Assembly: GCA_019454765.1 (NCBI GenBank)
Contig: JACFNR010000002.1
Coordinates: 1 to 55,952, forward strand
Direction of reading: 5' to 3'
Length of the DNA stretch: 55,952 bases
Source: Trueperaceae bacterium
Lineage (GTDB): Bacteria > Deinococcota > Deinococci > Deinococcales > Trueperaceae
Numbering within the stretch: the stretch's first letter is position 1; every line of letters starts with the position of its first letter. Position numbers and translations under genes: made by a program. Shown one piece after another: positions 7,302-14,514 of the stretch. The notes under the pieces were generated by a model. The model made no database searches, was not told where the DNA came from, and worked only from the letters and a program-made list of their open reading frames with translations.

Positions 7302-8192
7302 CTACTTGCTCTGCGACAACGCGAACCCGCGCATGAACTGTTCCTGCAGCAGCATGAAGACGAGCAGCGGCGGCAGGATGGTGATGAGGGCGCCGGCCAT
7401 CACGTAACCCCACTGCACCCCCTCGCCGGTCCCGATTATGAGGTTCAACCCCACCTGGACCACCTGCAGCTCCTCGCGCCGGATGATGACGCGCGGCCAC
7501 AGGTACTGGTCCCACACGTAGACGAACTGGATGACCGCCAGCGCGCCGATGGTGTTGGCGCTCATGGGGACGAGTATGCGGGCGAGGAAGCGGAGGGGGC
7601 CGGCGCCGTCCATCTTGGCGGCGTCCGCCAGTTCGCGCGGGATGGAGAGGAAGTGCTGGCGGAAGAGGAAGATGCCGGTGGCGGACGCTAGGAACGGGAT
7701 GGTGAGGGCGAGGAAGGTGTTGGACCAGCCGAAGCCGTGCGGGAGCGGTTGGAGGAACACCTTGGCGGGGTTCTGCAGCCACGCCCAGAACGCCGCCCAC
7801 GACGCGGGTGGTCGCTGCGAGATGAGGTCGAAGAGGGGGACGATCAGGACCTCGGTCGGCATCATCAGGGTCAGGAGGATGAGGATGAAGACCAGCCCCT
7901 TGAACCGGAAGTCGAAGTAGACGAGGGCGAGGCCTGCCAACAGCGCGGTGAACGTCTTGCCGAGGGTGACGACCAGCGCGATGAAGAGCGAGTTGCGGAT
8001 GAACATGCCGAGGCGGGCCTTCACCCACACGGCCTCCACGTTGGCGATGAGCTCGCTGCCGGGTACGAGGCTGGGGGTCAGGACGGCGGCGTTCGACTGC
8101 GTCGACTTGATGAGCGCGAAGAGCACCGGGGCCATCACGAGTAGGCACGCCAGGCCGAGGAGGAGGTGGATGGGCCAGCGCCGGGGCAGCAT
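7302..8192 (-). CDS. ugpE: Glycerol-3-phosphate-type ABC permease UgpE
   Basis: A 296-residue MalG-type permease. Its ATG (8192) overlaps the ugpA stop by one base (TGATG), which rejects a much longer open frame running into ugpA. It resembles E. coli UgpE over its length: SLVPGSELIANVEAVWVKA after the first membrane span, LMMPTEVLIVPLF, ASATGIFLFRQHFLSIPREL, VYVWDQYLWP and the C-terminal IGTGEGVQWGYVMAGALIT. The coupling loop is DAAKMDGAGPLRFLARI. With UgpA it forms the membrane channel of the importer. It is the last gene of the ugpBAE unit, and the ATPase UgpC is not in the window. Confidence 0.92.
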   Translation of the reverse strand: MLPRRWPIHLLLGLACLLVMAPVLFALIKSTQSNAAVLTPSLVPGSELIANVEAVWVKARLGMFIRNSLFIALVVTLGKTFTALLAGLALVYFDFRFKGLVFILILLTLMMPTEVLIVPLFDLISQRPPASWAAFWAWLQNPAKVFLQPLPHGFGWSNTFLALTIPFLASATGIFLFRQHFLSIPRELADAAKMDGAGPLRFLARILVPMSANTIGALAVIQFVYVWDQYLWPRVIIRREELQVVQVGLNLIIGTGEGVQWGYVMAGALITILPPLLVFMLLQEQFMRGFALSQSK

Positions 8193-9121
8193 CACGCGCC
8201 TCCGTAGTACACGCGCCGCCCGCCGAAGCGGAACTGCAGGATGGTGATGAAGCCCACGAGCAGCAGGAGCACGACGCTCTCGGCCGCCGCGAAACCGAGG
8301 TTGGCGGCGCCGCCGAAGCCGTCCTGGTACACCTTGTAGATGAACGTGGTGGTGACGCCCGCCTGGTCGAAGGGCGGTGAGCCGACCGGTCCACCGGCGG
8401 TGAGGATGTCGATGAGGCCGAAGGTGTCGAAGAAGGCGTACACGAGGTTCGTGAAGAAGAGGAAGAACGTCATGGGCGAGAGCAGCGGGAAGGTGATGGC
8501 GAAGAAGCGTTGCAGCGGCGTGGCGCCGTCTATCTGCGCCGCCTCGCCGAGCTCGGCCGGCACGTTCTGCAGCGCCGCCAGGTAGAACACGATGTTGTAG
8601 CCGAGGTTCTTCCAGATGGCCGCCATGCTCACGACGGCGAAGGCCAGCAGCGGCGTGTCGAGCCAGCGGGGCTTGATGCCGAAGGTGGCGTTGAGGAGCT
8701 GGTTCACGACCCCGACCTCGGGGTTGAACATGAACAGGAAGATGGTGCCCGCCACGGCGGGGGAGAGTGCGAACGGCCAGATCAGGAGTAGGCGGTAGAC
8801 GCGCGCGCCCTTGACCGGCTGGTTCGCGAGCGTCGCCAGCGTGAGGCTGACGGCGAGGCCGGCGATCACGACCACGCCGCTGAACAGCAGCGTCTGGAGC
8901 AGCACCTGGCGGAACCCGGGCGCCAGGACGCCCGTGAAGATGTTGCCGAAGTTCTCGAGCCCGATGTACTTCTGCGTGCCGAGGAACAGGTTGCTGCGGT
9001 AGAGGCTGAGCACGAACGACTGGATGACGGGGAAGTACAGGAAGACCAGCAGGATGATCAGGGTCGGCAGGAGCAGCAGCCACGGCAGGGAGCGGCTCCT
9101 GAAGACGGGGCTACCTCTCAT
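8192..9121 (-). CDS. ugpA: Glycerol-3-phosphate-type ABC permease UgpA
   Basis: A 309-residue MalF-type permease with six predicted membrane segments starting at LPWLLLLPTLIILLVFLYFP. The coupling loop ELGEAAQIDGATPLQRFFAI contains the EAA motif that contacts the ATPase. ATG 9121 is preferred over a GTG six bases earlier because GGAAGG lies five bases upstream of it. It lies 81 bases after ugpB with a very strong hairpin in between and overlaps ugpE by one base. Assignment to the Ugp subgroup rests mainly on its neighbours UgpB and UgpE. Confidence 0.92.
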   Translation of the reverse strand: MRGSPVFRSRSLPWLLLLPTLIILLVFLYFPVIQSFVLSLYRSNLFLGTQKYIGLENFGNIFTGVLAPGFRQVLLQTLLFSGVVVIAGLAVSLTLATLANQPVKGARVYRLLLIWPFALSPAVAGTIFLFMFNPEVGVVNQLLNATFGIKPRWLDTPLLAFAVVSMAAIWKNLGYNIVFYLAALQNVPAELGEAAQIDGATPLQRFFAITFPLLSPMTFFLFFTNLVYAFFDTFGLIDILTAGGPVGSPPFDQAGVTTTFIYKVYQDGFGGAANLGFAAAESVVLLLLVGFITILQFRFGGRRVYYGGA

Positions 9122-9143
9122 GCGCACCTTCCGGAATCAGCGA

Positions 9144-9176
9144 GGGGGCCGCCGCGTGCGTCACGCGGCGGCCCCC
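9144..9176 (-). promoter_or_regulatory. Perfect 14-bp hairpin between ugpB and ugpA
   Basis: GGGGGCCGCCGCGT (9144-9157) pairs perfectly with 9163-9176 around a 5-base loop GCGTC. There is no T-run after it in the direction of transcription. Its position after a binding-protein gene is that of the known mRNA-stabilising, expression-lowering intercistronic hairpins. A terminator is the alternative. Confidence 0.75.
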
Positions 9177-9202
9177 GAAGGGACTCGGGGTCTGACCGAG
9201 GG

Positions 9203-10504
9203 TCAGAAGTTGGCGTTGTACTCGGCGAGCGCAGCGTCGGCGAGCTTCTTGGCCTCCTCGAGCGCGGAGTCGACGCTGGCGCCGGCCAGCACCTTCTGGA
9301 TGGCCTGCTCGACGATGGTGCGGGTGGCCTGGAAGGTGCCCATCAACGCGCCGGCGGTGGCGGTGTTGGGGATGGTCTCCAGCAGCTGATCGAAGGCGGT
9401 GCTGGCGTTCGGGAACTCCTTGAACCAGCCCTCCTCGCGGAGGAGGTCGACGCTGCTCACGCGCACGGGGTAGTAGCCCGTGGCCTTGTGCCACGACACC
9501 ATGTTCTCCGGGTTGGTCATGTAGAGGACGAAGTCGCGAGCGACGAGGAGTTCCTCCATCGGGTGGTCGCGCACGACCCACACGCTGGCGCCGCCTATCA
9601 CTACGCCGTTGCGCGTGGTGCCGTCGGGGATGGGCAGCATGCCCGTCACCATGTCGAAGCCGCCGCCGATGGCGTTGGTGATGTTGACGAGGTCGGCCGT
9701 CGAGGTGATGTGGAACATGACCTTGCCGTTGGTGAAGATGGCGTCGGAGCCGTCCCAGTCCTCGAGCTTGCCGGTGTAGGTGTAGTAGCCCTTGTCGTTC
9801 ATCGTCTTGAAGAAGTTGAAGACGTTCTTGACGGCGTCGGAGGTGAGCAGGACCTCGGTGGCGCGCGCCGAGCGGCCGTTGTCGTTGTTGGTGAGCATGG
9901 CGCCCTGCTCGGCCACCCACTGCTCGAGGAACCAGCCGTTGAGGCTCACGCCGAAGCACTTGACGTCGGACGTCAGGACGCCCGCCGCCGCGGCGGCGTC
10001 GCACGCGGCCTCGATCTCGCCGAAGGTGGTGGGCACGGCGGCGACGCCGGCGGCGTCCATCAGCGACTTGTTGGCGTAGAGGATGGGGCTGGAGGAGTTG
10101 AAGGGTATCGAGTAGACCTGCCCGCCGATGGTGTAGTAGTTGAGGACGGGCGCGATGTAGTCGGCGGTGTCGAAGTCGCCGAGCTCGCCGACGGGGATGA
10201 AGATGCCAGAGTCGACGGCGATCTGGCTACCGACCTCGTACAGCTGCACGAGGTGCGGCGGGTTGCCTTGGCGCGCGGCCAGGACGGCCGCCTGCTGCGT
10301 CTCGGGGTAGCTCCCCTTGCGTTCTCCCACCATCACGTATGGCCGGCCGTCCGCGGCGAGTTGAGCGTTGAACTCGCTCATGCGATCCTGGATCCAACCG
10401 GAACGGTTGGCGTCGCTGAAGGCGTACCAGAACTCGATCTCCGTCTGCGCCAACACCATCGACAGCGTCATGAGGGCGACAACGGCAACGACGATCCGCT
10501 TCAT
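9203..10504 (-). CDS. ugpB: Glycerol-3-phosphate-type ABC substrate-binding protein UgpB
   Basis: A 433-residue extracytoplasmic binding protein (family 1, Ugp branch). ATG 10504 has GGAGG six bases upstream and yields a clean signal peptide (MKRIVVAVVALMTLSMVLAQ). It matches E. coli UgpB in conserved places: LVQLYEVGS, PFNSSSPILYANKS, IGGASVWV, and WHKATGYYPVRVSSVDLLRE. It should bind sn-glycerol-3-phosphate or glycerophosphodiesters, although related proteins bind other polyols. It is first in a leftward operon with ugpA and ugpE. Confidence 0.93.
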   Translation of the reverse strand: MKRIVVAVVALMTLSMVLAQTEIEFWYAFSDANRSGWIQDRMSEFNAQLAADGRPYVMVGERKGSYPETQQAAVLAARQGNPPHLVQLYEVGSQIAVDSGIFIPVGELGDFDTADYIAPVLNYYTIGGQVYSIPFNSSSPILYANKSLMDAAGVAAVPTTFGEIEAACDAAAAAGVLTSDVKCFGVSLNGWFLEQWVAEQGAMLTNNDNGRSARATEVLLTSDAVKNVFNFFKTMNDKGYYTYTGKLEDWDGSDAIFTNGKVMFHITSTADLVNITNAIGGGFDMVTGMLPIPDGTTRNGVVIGGASVWVVRDHPMEELLVARDFVLYMTNPENMVSWHKATGYYPVRVSSVDLLREEGWFKEFPNASTAFDQLLETIPNTATAGALMGTFQATRTIVEQAIQKVLAGASVDSALEEAKKLADAALAEYNANF

Positions 10505-10569
10505 TCCTGACCTCCCTTGGGCCACGCGAAAGCGTTCCCCACGCGGTCCGTTTCACTAGACGTTACGGG

Positions 10570-10575
10570 AGTCTA
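10570..10575 (-). promoter_or_regulatory. Possible -10 element upstream of ugpB
   Basis: TAGACT on the minus strand, 65 bases before the ugpB start. The same hexamer is used before msrB and the TDT gene. No convincing -35 is seen, and an overlapping TAACGT (10565-10560) is an alternative. Confidence 0.35.
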
Positions 10576-10637
10576 CCACCTGCCGCCCGCTCGAACGCCG
10601 CAGGGCTCGGGTCGGGCGTGGCCGTCTCGCGACCGAC

Positions 10638-11045
10638 TCAGTCGCGCGGGTCGAAGCTCAGGGCAACCGAGTTGATGCAGTAGCGCAGTCCGGTGGGCGC
10701 CGGACCGTCCGGGAACACGTGACCGAGGTGGGCGCCGCAGCGCGCGCAGTTGACCTCCGTGCGCAGCATGCCGTGGCTGCGGTCCTCCGTGGTCGTGACG
10801 CGCCCCTGGCTCGCCACCTGGGAGAAGCTCGGCCAGCCGCAGTCGGAGCGGAACTTGTCGCCGCCCTCGAACAGGAGGGCGCCGCACACGACGCAGTGGT
10901 AGGCGCCGGCGGCGAAGTTATCCCAGAACTCGCCGCTGAAGGGCGCCTCGGTTCCTGCCTCCTGCGTGACGTGCCAAGCGAGGGCGCCGAGGCGCGCGCG
11001 CAGCTCGGCCGGCTTCTCCGTGCGGGTCTCCTCGTCTCTGCTCAT
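10638..11045 (-). CDS. msrB: Peptide-methionine (R)-S-oxide reductase MsrB
   Basis: A 135-residue cytosolic repair enzyme that reduces R-methionine sulfoxide in proteins. All landmarks are present: zinc cysteines C51-V-V-C54 and C100-A-R-C103, substrate-site segment SDCGWPSF, catalytic Cys123 in LRYCINS, and the RTEVNCARCGAHLGHVF signature. Length is normal for a single-domain MsrB. A -10 hexamer lies 6 bases before the ATG, so the transcript is probably leaderless. The matching MsrA is encoded separately at 49285-49836 with the same promoter geometry. Confidence 0.97.
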   Translation of the reverse strand: MSRDEETRTEKPAELRARLGALAWHVTQEAGTEAPFSGEFWDNFAAGAYHCVVCGALLFEGGDKFRSDCGWPSFSQVASQGRVTTTEDRSHGMLRTEVNCARCGAHLGHVFPDGPAPTGLRYCINSVALSFDPRD

Positions 11046-11051
11046 GTCGCG

Positions 11052-11057
11052 AGTCTA
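11052..11057 (-). promoter_or_regulatory. Leaderless-type -10 element of msrB
   Basis: Minus-strand TAGACT, then six bases (CGCGAC), then the msrB ATG. This TANNNT-N6-ATG spacing places the transcription start at the first base of the start codon. Confidence 0.6.
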
Positions 11058-11082
11058 GGTCGCTCGCCCCGCCGGCGGTGGC

Positions 11083-12411
11083 TCACTCGTACCTGAGCGC
11101 GTCTATCGGGTTCTGCCGCGCCGCCCGGCGAGCCGGGAGCGTCCCGGCGAGGAAGGCGATCGTCATCACCACCAGCGTCACCCCGAGGACCTGCAGCGGG
11201 TCGAACGCGAGCACGCGCAGCCCGGACAGGTCGGCGAGGGGGCCGCGGGCGAGCCTGTCGCTCACTATCGTCCCGAGGGCGATGGCCGCGAGCGCCCCCA
11301 CCGCGCTGCCCAGGAAACCGATGACCACCGCCTCGGTGGAGAACAGCGCGAATATGCGACCGGCGCCCATGCCCATGGCCTTCATCAACCCGATCTCGCT
11401 GGTGCGCTCCTGCACCGCCATGAAGAGCGTGTTGACGATGCCGAAGCCCGCCGCCAAGAGCGCGATGCCCGCGAAGGCGTTGAGGACGCCCACCAACCCC
11501 ATGATCACGCTGTTGACGGCGCCGAGCTGGTCCGCCAACGTCCGCCCCAGCATGCCGTGCTCGCGCAGGGCCGCCTTGAGCGCCGCGACGCCGTCGCGGC
11601 CGAGGGACGGCGTCATGTGGATGGTCGCGCCGCGGAAGACGCCGGTCACGGCCGCGGGGAGGCCGGTGGTCTGCGCGGCGTACAGGGCGTCCACCAGCGG
11701 GGTGGAGGCGGCGACCGCGTCCCCGAACAGGCTTGGTTGCTGTACTCCCGCCACCACGGCCTCGACGACGTGGAGCTTCGCGAAGCGGTCGGCGACGCCG
11801 ATGGTGAGCGTCGCGCCGACCGCCTCGGCGGGGGAGGCGAAGCCCAGGGGCGTCACGTAAGCCAGCGGGAGCAGCAGCTCCGGCAGAGGAGCCCCGCCCC
11901 CGCGCGGTTCACTCACGCCGGCGGGCGAGATCTGCGCGCCGGCGGCCAGGTCGACGGTGAGGCCGCTAGGGGCGGGGGAGACGAACAGCTCGTAGCGCTT
12001 GCCGTCGCCGTGCTGAACGTACCTGGGCGCCACCAGCCGGACGGGCTCCACGCTGGCGACCCCCGGCAGGCCCCTCATGAGTGCGAGGTCGGCCTCGTCG
12101 AGCGCCTCGAGGTTGAAGCCTGGTCCGACCTGGATGACGGCGCGCTCGGGGTCGTACTCCTTGGGGCCGTCCGTCTGGCCGAAGGCGCCGCCGTCGCCCG
12201 ACGACTTCGAGACCGCCATCAGGTCCTGCCCGCCCAGGCCGAGGATCTGACCGTCGATGTAGCGCGTGATGCCCGTGCCGAGGCCGTTCGTGAGTGTGAG
12301 CGTGAACGCGCCGACGAAGATAGCCAGCGCCGTGAGCGTCGTGCGGACCTTGCTGCGGAAGGTGTTCTGGATGGCCGTGGCGACGAGCTCGAGTGGCGTC
12401 ACGGCAGGCAT
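11083..12411 (-). CDS. FtsX/MacB-type ABC transporter permease
   Basis: A 442-residue membrane protein. It has an N-terminal membrane segment (RTTLTALAIFVGAFTLTLTN) after the conserved NTFRSKVRTTLTAL stretch, then a large extracytoplasmic MacB_PCD-like domain (about 50-290). Three C-terminal segments follow (about 300-425), ending in the FtsX pattern LAGTLPARRAARQNPIDALRYE. Such permeases work as dimers with an ATPase in lipoprotein release, peptide export or cell-envelope signalling. Neither an ATPase nor a periplasmic adaptor is encoded nearby, so its partner must lie elsewhere. No strong ribosome site precedes the ATG, and a 78-base gap separates it from the VOC gene upstream. Confidence 0.88.
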   Translation of the reverse strand: MPAVTPLELVATAIQNTFRSKVRTTLTALAIFVGAFTLTLTNGLGTGITRYIDGQILGLGGQDLMAVSKSSGDGGAFGQTDGPKEYDPERAVIQVGPGFNLEALDEADLALMRGLPGVASVEPVRLVAPRYVQHGDGKRYELFVSPAPSGLTVDLAAGAQISPAGVSEPRGGGAPLPELLLPLAYVTPLGFASPAEAVGATLTIGVADRFAKLHVVEAVVAGVQQPSLFGDAVAASTPLVDALYAAQTTGLPAAVTGVFRGATIHMTPSLGRDGVAALKAALREHGMLGRTLADQLGAVNSVIMGLVGVLNAFAGIALLAAGFGIVNTLFMAVQERTSEIGLMKAMGMGAGRIFALFSTEAVVIGFLGSAVGALAAIALGTIVSDRLARGPLADLSGLRVLAFDPLQVLGVTLVVMTIAFLAGTLPARRAARQNPIDALRYE

Positions 12412-12489
12412 TGTCGCACACGCCCGCCGCCGCGCCGGTCGCCGGCTCGCGCCCCGACCAGCCCGGTGCGGGTGCCTAGCGCCGCGCTC

Positions 12490-13236
12490 TCATGGGTTGA
12501 CGACCGCGAAGCGCGCCCCGTTCTCGTCGGCGCACACCGCGACGCGGCCGAAGGGGGAGTCCGTCGGTCCGGAGAGGACGTCACCGCCGCCGGCCTGCAC
12601 GGCCGCCACGGCGGCGTCCGCGTCGTGCACCTGGAAGTAGACCGTCCAGGCGTCTTCGCCGGGGTCCGAGGCGCGCGCGCTCACGCCGGCGACCGGCTTG
12701 CCGCCGAGCTTCAGGAGCTGCCCAGGCCCGGACTCGCGGGCGGCGCCCTCGAAGCCGAAGAGCGCGCCGTAGAACGCCACCGCGGCGGGAGCGTCGGTCA
12801 CGCTGACGTCGCACCAGACGAAGGCGCCGTGCTCGGCGCGCGCGGCGAAGCCGTGGTTGTGGAACGCCTGCCACATGCCGAAGCGCGCCCCGCCGGGCGC
12901 GACCGCGGCCGCGATCATCGCCTGCTGCGGGATCTCCGTTGGCTCCATCACGATGACCGCGCCCAGCTCGTTCGCCTTTGCCACGGCTTTGCGCACGTCG
13001 TCGACGGCGAAGTAGACGGTCCAGTCGGCCGGGCTGTCGGGGCTGGGGAGGACGCCGAGGCCGGCCGCGGCCCGCCCCGCGTCGAGGGCCGTGTGGTAGT
13101 AGGCGAGCTCGGAGGGCGCCACGCGGTACTCCCAGCCGAACACGTGCTGGTAGAAGTCGGCCGCGGCCGGCACGTCGGCGGCGGTGACGTCTGCCCACAC
13201 GGGCAGCCCCTGCTGGATGGCGGTCTTCTCGACCAT
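12490..13236 (-). CDS. Two-domain VOC (glyoxalase/bleomycin-resistance-like) protein
   Basis: A 248-residue cytosolic protein made of two vicinal-oxygen-chelate modules (about 10-120 and 130-245). Each opens with a similar motif: WADVTAADVPAAADFYQHVF and WCDVSVTDAPAAVAFYGALF. Each also has a matching VYF strand (WTVYFAVDD, WTVYFQVHD). Duplicated VOC proteins of this type occur in actinomycetes and Deinococcota, and their substrate is usually unknown. AGGAGG sits five bases before the ATG. Two overlapping palindromes in the leader press against that ribosome site and may control it. Confidence 0.9.
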   Translation of the reverse strand: MVEKTAIQQGLPVWADVTAADVPAAADFYQHVFGWEYRVAPSELAYYHTALDAGRAAAGLGVLPSPDSPADWTVYFAVDDVRKAVAKANELGAVIVMEPTEIPQQAMIAAAVAPGGARFGMWQAFHNHGFAARAEHGAFVWCDVSVTDAPAAVAFYGALFGFEGAARESGPGQLLKLGGKPVAGVSARASDPGEDAWTVYFQVHDADAAVAAVQAGGGDVLSGPTDSPFGRVAVCADENGARFAVVNP

Positions 13237-13247
13237 GACTACCTCCT

Positions 13248-13282
13248 GGCGCCCCCTGGGGCGCCCTGGCGCGCCAGGGCGC
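13248..13282 (-). promoter_or_regulatory. Two mutually exclusive palindromes next to the VOC ribosome site
   Basis: Hairpin A: GGCGCCCC / GGGGCGCC with a 2-base loop (13248-13265). Palindrome B is a perfect 22-base palindrome at 13261-13282, left half GCGCCCTGGCG. They share 13261-13265, so both cannot form at once. Hairpin A begins directly beside the AGGAGG of the VOC gene. A possible -10 (TAAGGT, 13329-13324 minus) would place both in the leader. Confidence 0.5.
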
Positions 13283-13344
13283 GCCCGCGGGCGCCGCGGT
13301 CGTCGGGGACGGCCGTCACCAGTACCTTAGCGCGCCGTCGGCGC

Positions 13345-13350
13345 TAGACT
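13345..13350 (+). promoter_or_regulatory. Leaderless-type -10 element before the TDT transporter
   Basis: TAGACT, then six bases (TCCGGC), then ATG 13357. Same hexamer and spacing as msrB. The ATG opens a nine-codon frame rather than the transporter itself. Confidence 0.5.
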
Positions 13351-13356
13351 TCCGGC

Positions 13357-13386
13357 ATGACCACAGGGGCTAACGGGAGGTGGTGA
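13357..13386 (+). CDS. Candidate nine-residue leader peptide coupled to the TDT gene
   Basis: ATG 13357 begins MTTGANGRW and stops at TGA 13384-13386, overlapping the transporter's GTG (13383) as GTGA. With the -10 element at leaderless distance, ribosomes could start here and reinitiate on the transporter. GGGAGG lies inside the mini-ORF. The peptide has no run of identical residues that would suggest amino-acid attenuation. It is inferred from geometry only. Confidence 0.35.
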   Translation: MTTGANGRW

Positions 13387-14468
13387 GCGGGCGCAACGGT
13401 GCCCCGGACGAGGCCGGCGCAACCTGGCGCCGGCGGCTGGCGCGCCTGCCGCCCGAGTCGTTCGCGCTCGTCATGGCCACCGGCATCGTCGCCAACGCCA
13501 TCGACCTGGTCGGGTTGGGCGGGGCCGCGCTCCTCCTCACCTGGCTCAACCTCGTCACCTACGCCGCGCTCTGCCTCCTCTACCTCGCCAGGCTCGCACT
13601 CTTCCCCCGCAGGGTCGTGGCCGACTTCGTCGATCACCGCCGCGGACCCGGCTACTTCACCTGGGTGGCCGCCACCTCCGTCCTAGGGGGCCAGGCGCTC
13701 CTGCTCCTCGGCGACCGTCCCCTCGCCGTGGCCCTCTGGTGGCTGACGGCCGGGCTCTGGCTGTTCGTCACCTACGGCTTCTTCGCGGCGGTGACGCTGG
13801 GGCGGCGCAAGCCGCGCCTCGACCAGGCCATCGGCGGGGCCTGGCTCCTGGCGGTGGTGGCCACGCAGTCGGTCGCGCTCCTCGCCGGCCAACTGGGGTC
13901 GACCGGTTGGGGCGGCGCGGACGCCGCCTTCGTGGCGCTATGCCTCTTCCTGGCCGGAGGCATCCTCTACCTACTGGTCATCGGGCTCATCTTCTACCGC
14001 TTCACCTTCCTGCCCCTCGACGCCGCCCACCTCGCCCCGCCCTACTGGATCAACATGGGTGCGCTCGCCATCGCGACCCTGACGGGCGCGACCCTCCTCG
14101 CTCACCGCGCCGCCGAGCCGTACTGGGCGGGGTTGACGCCCTTCCTGCTCGGCTTCACGCTGCTCTTCTGGGCGTTCGGGAGCTGGTGGATCCCACTGCT
14201 CGTGGTGTTCGGCAGCTGGCGGCACCTGGTGGCCCGCTACCCGCTCGAGTACGCGGCCGAGTACTGGGGCCTCGTGTTCCCGCTCGGCATGTACTCCGTG
14301 GCAAGCCGCCAACTGGCACTCCACGTCGGCGTGGAGCTTCTGGGTTGGGTGGCGGACGCGTTCGCCTGGCTGGCGCTCGGCGCCTGGCTGCTGGCCTACG
14401 GCGGCATGTGGGCGTCCGGCTTCGGGTCGGGCTGGGGTCGAGGGCGGCGCCGGCCGGGTCGGCGGTGA
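13383..14468 (+). CDS. TDT/SLAC1-family transporter (TehA-like)
   Basis: A 361-residue integral membrane protein with about ten hydrophobic helices. The opening LPPESFALVMATGIVANAID matches the first helix of the tellurite-resistance/dicarboxylate transporter (TDT) and SLAC1 anion-channel family. The family's gating aromatic region is suggested by FLLGFTLLFWAFGSWWIP. Members move C4-dicarboxylates, sulfite or other anions; the substrate is not resolved here. GTG 13380 and GTG 13383 are both possible starts; the second is chosen because it forms a GTGA overlap with the upstream mini-ORF. It precedes the NodB-like gene by 46 bases in the same direction. Confidence 0.85.
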   Translation: MSGRNGAPDEAGATWRRRLARLPPESFALVMATGIVANAIDLVGLGGAALLLTWLNLVTYAALCLLYLARLALFPRRVVADFVDHRRGPGYFTWVAATSVLGGQALLLLGDRPLAVALWWLTAGLWLFVTYGFFAAVTLGRRKPRLDQAIGGAWLLAVVATQSVALLAGQLGSTGWGGADAAFVALCLFLAGGILYLLVIGLIFYRFTFLPLDAAHLAPPYWINMGALAIATLTGATLLAHRAAEPYWAGLTPFLLGFTLLFWAFGSWWIPLLVVFGSWRHLVARYPLEYAAEYWGLVFPLGMYSVASRQLALHVGVELLGWVADAFAWLALGAWLLAYGGMWASGFGSGWGRGRRRPGRR

Positions 14469-14514
14469 CGGCTACGACGGGCGGGGGGCGGCGCGGGTGA
14501 GACGATAGCGCCTG

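Noticed and set aside
8193-9083. Leftward open frame extending ugpE upstream through ugpA
   Set aside because: The ugpA frame has complete permease motifs and ends in a TGATG junction with ugpE, so the extension is a GC-driven shadow.
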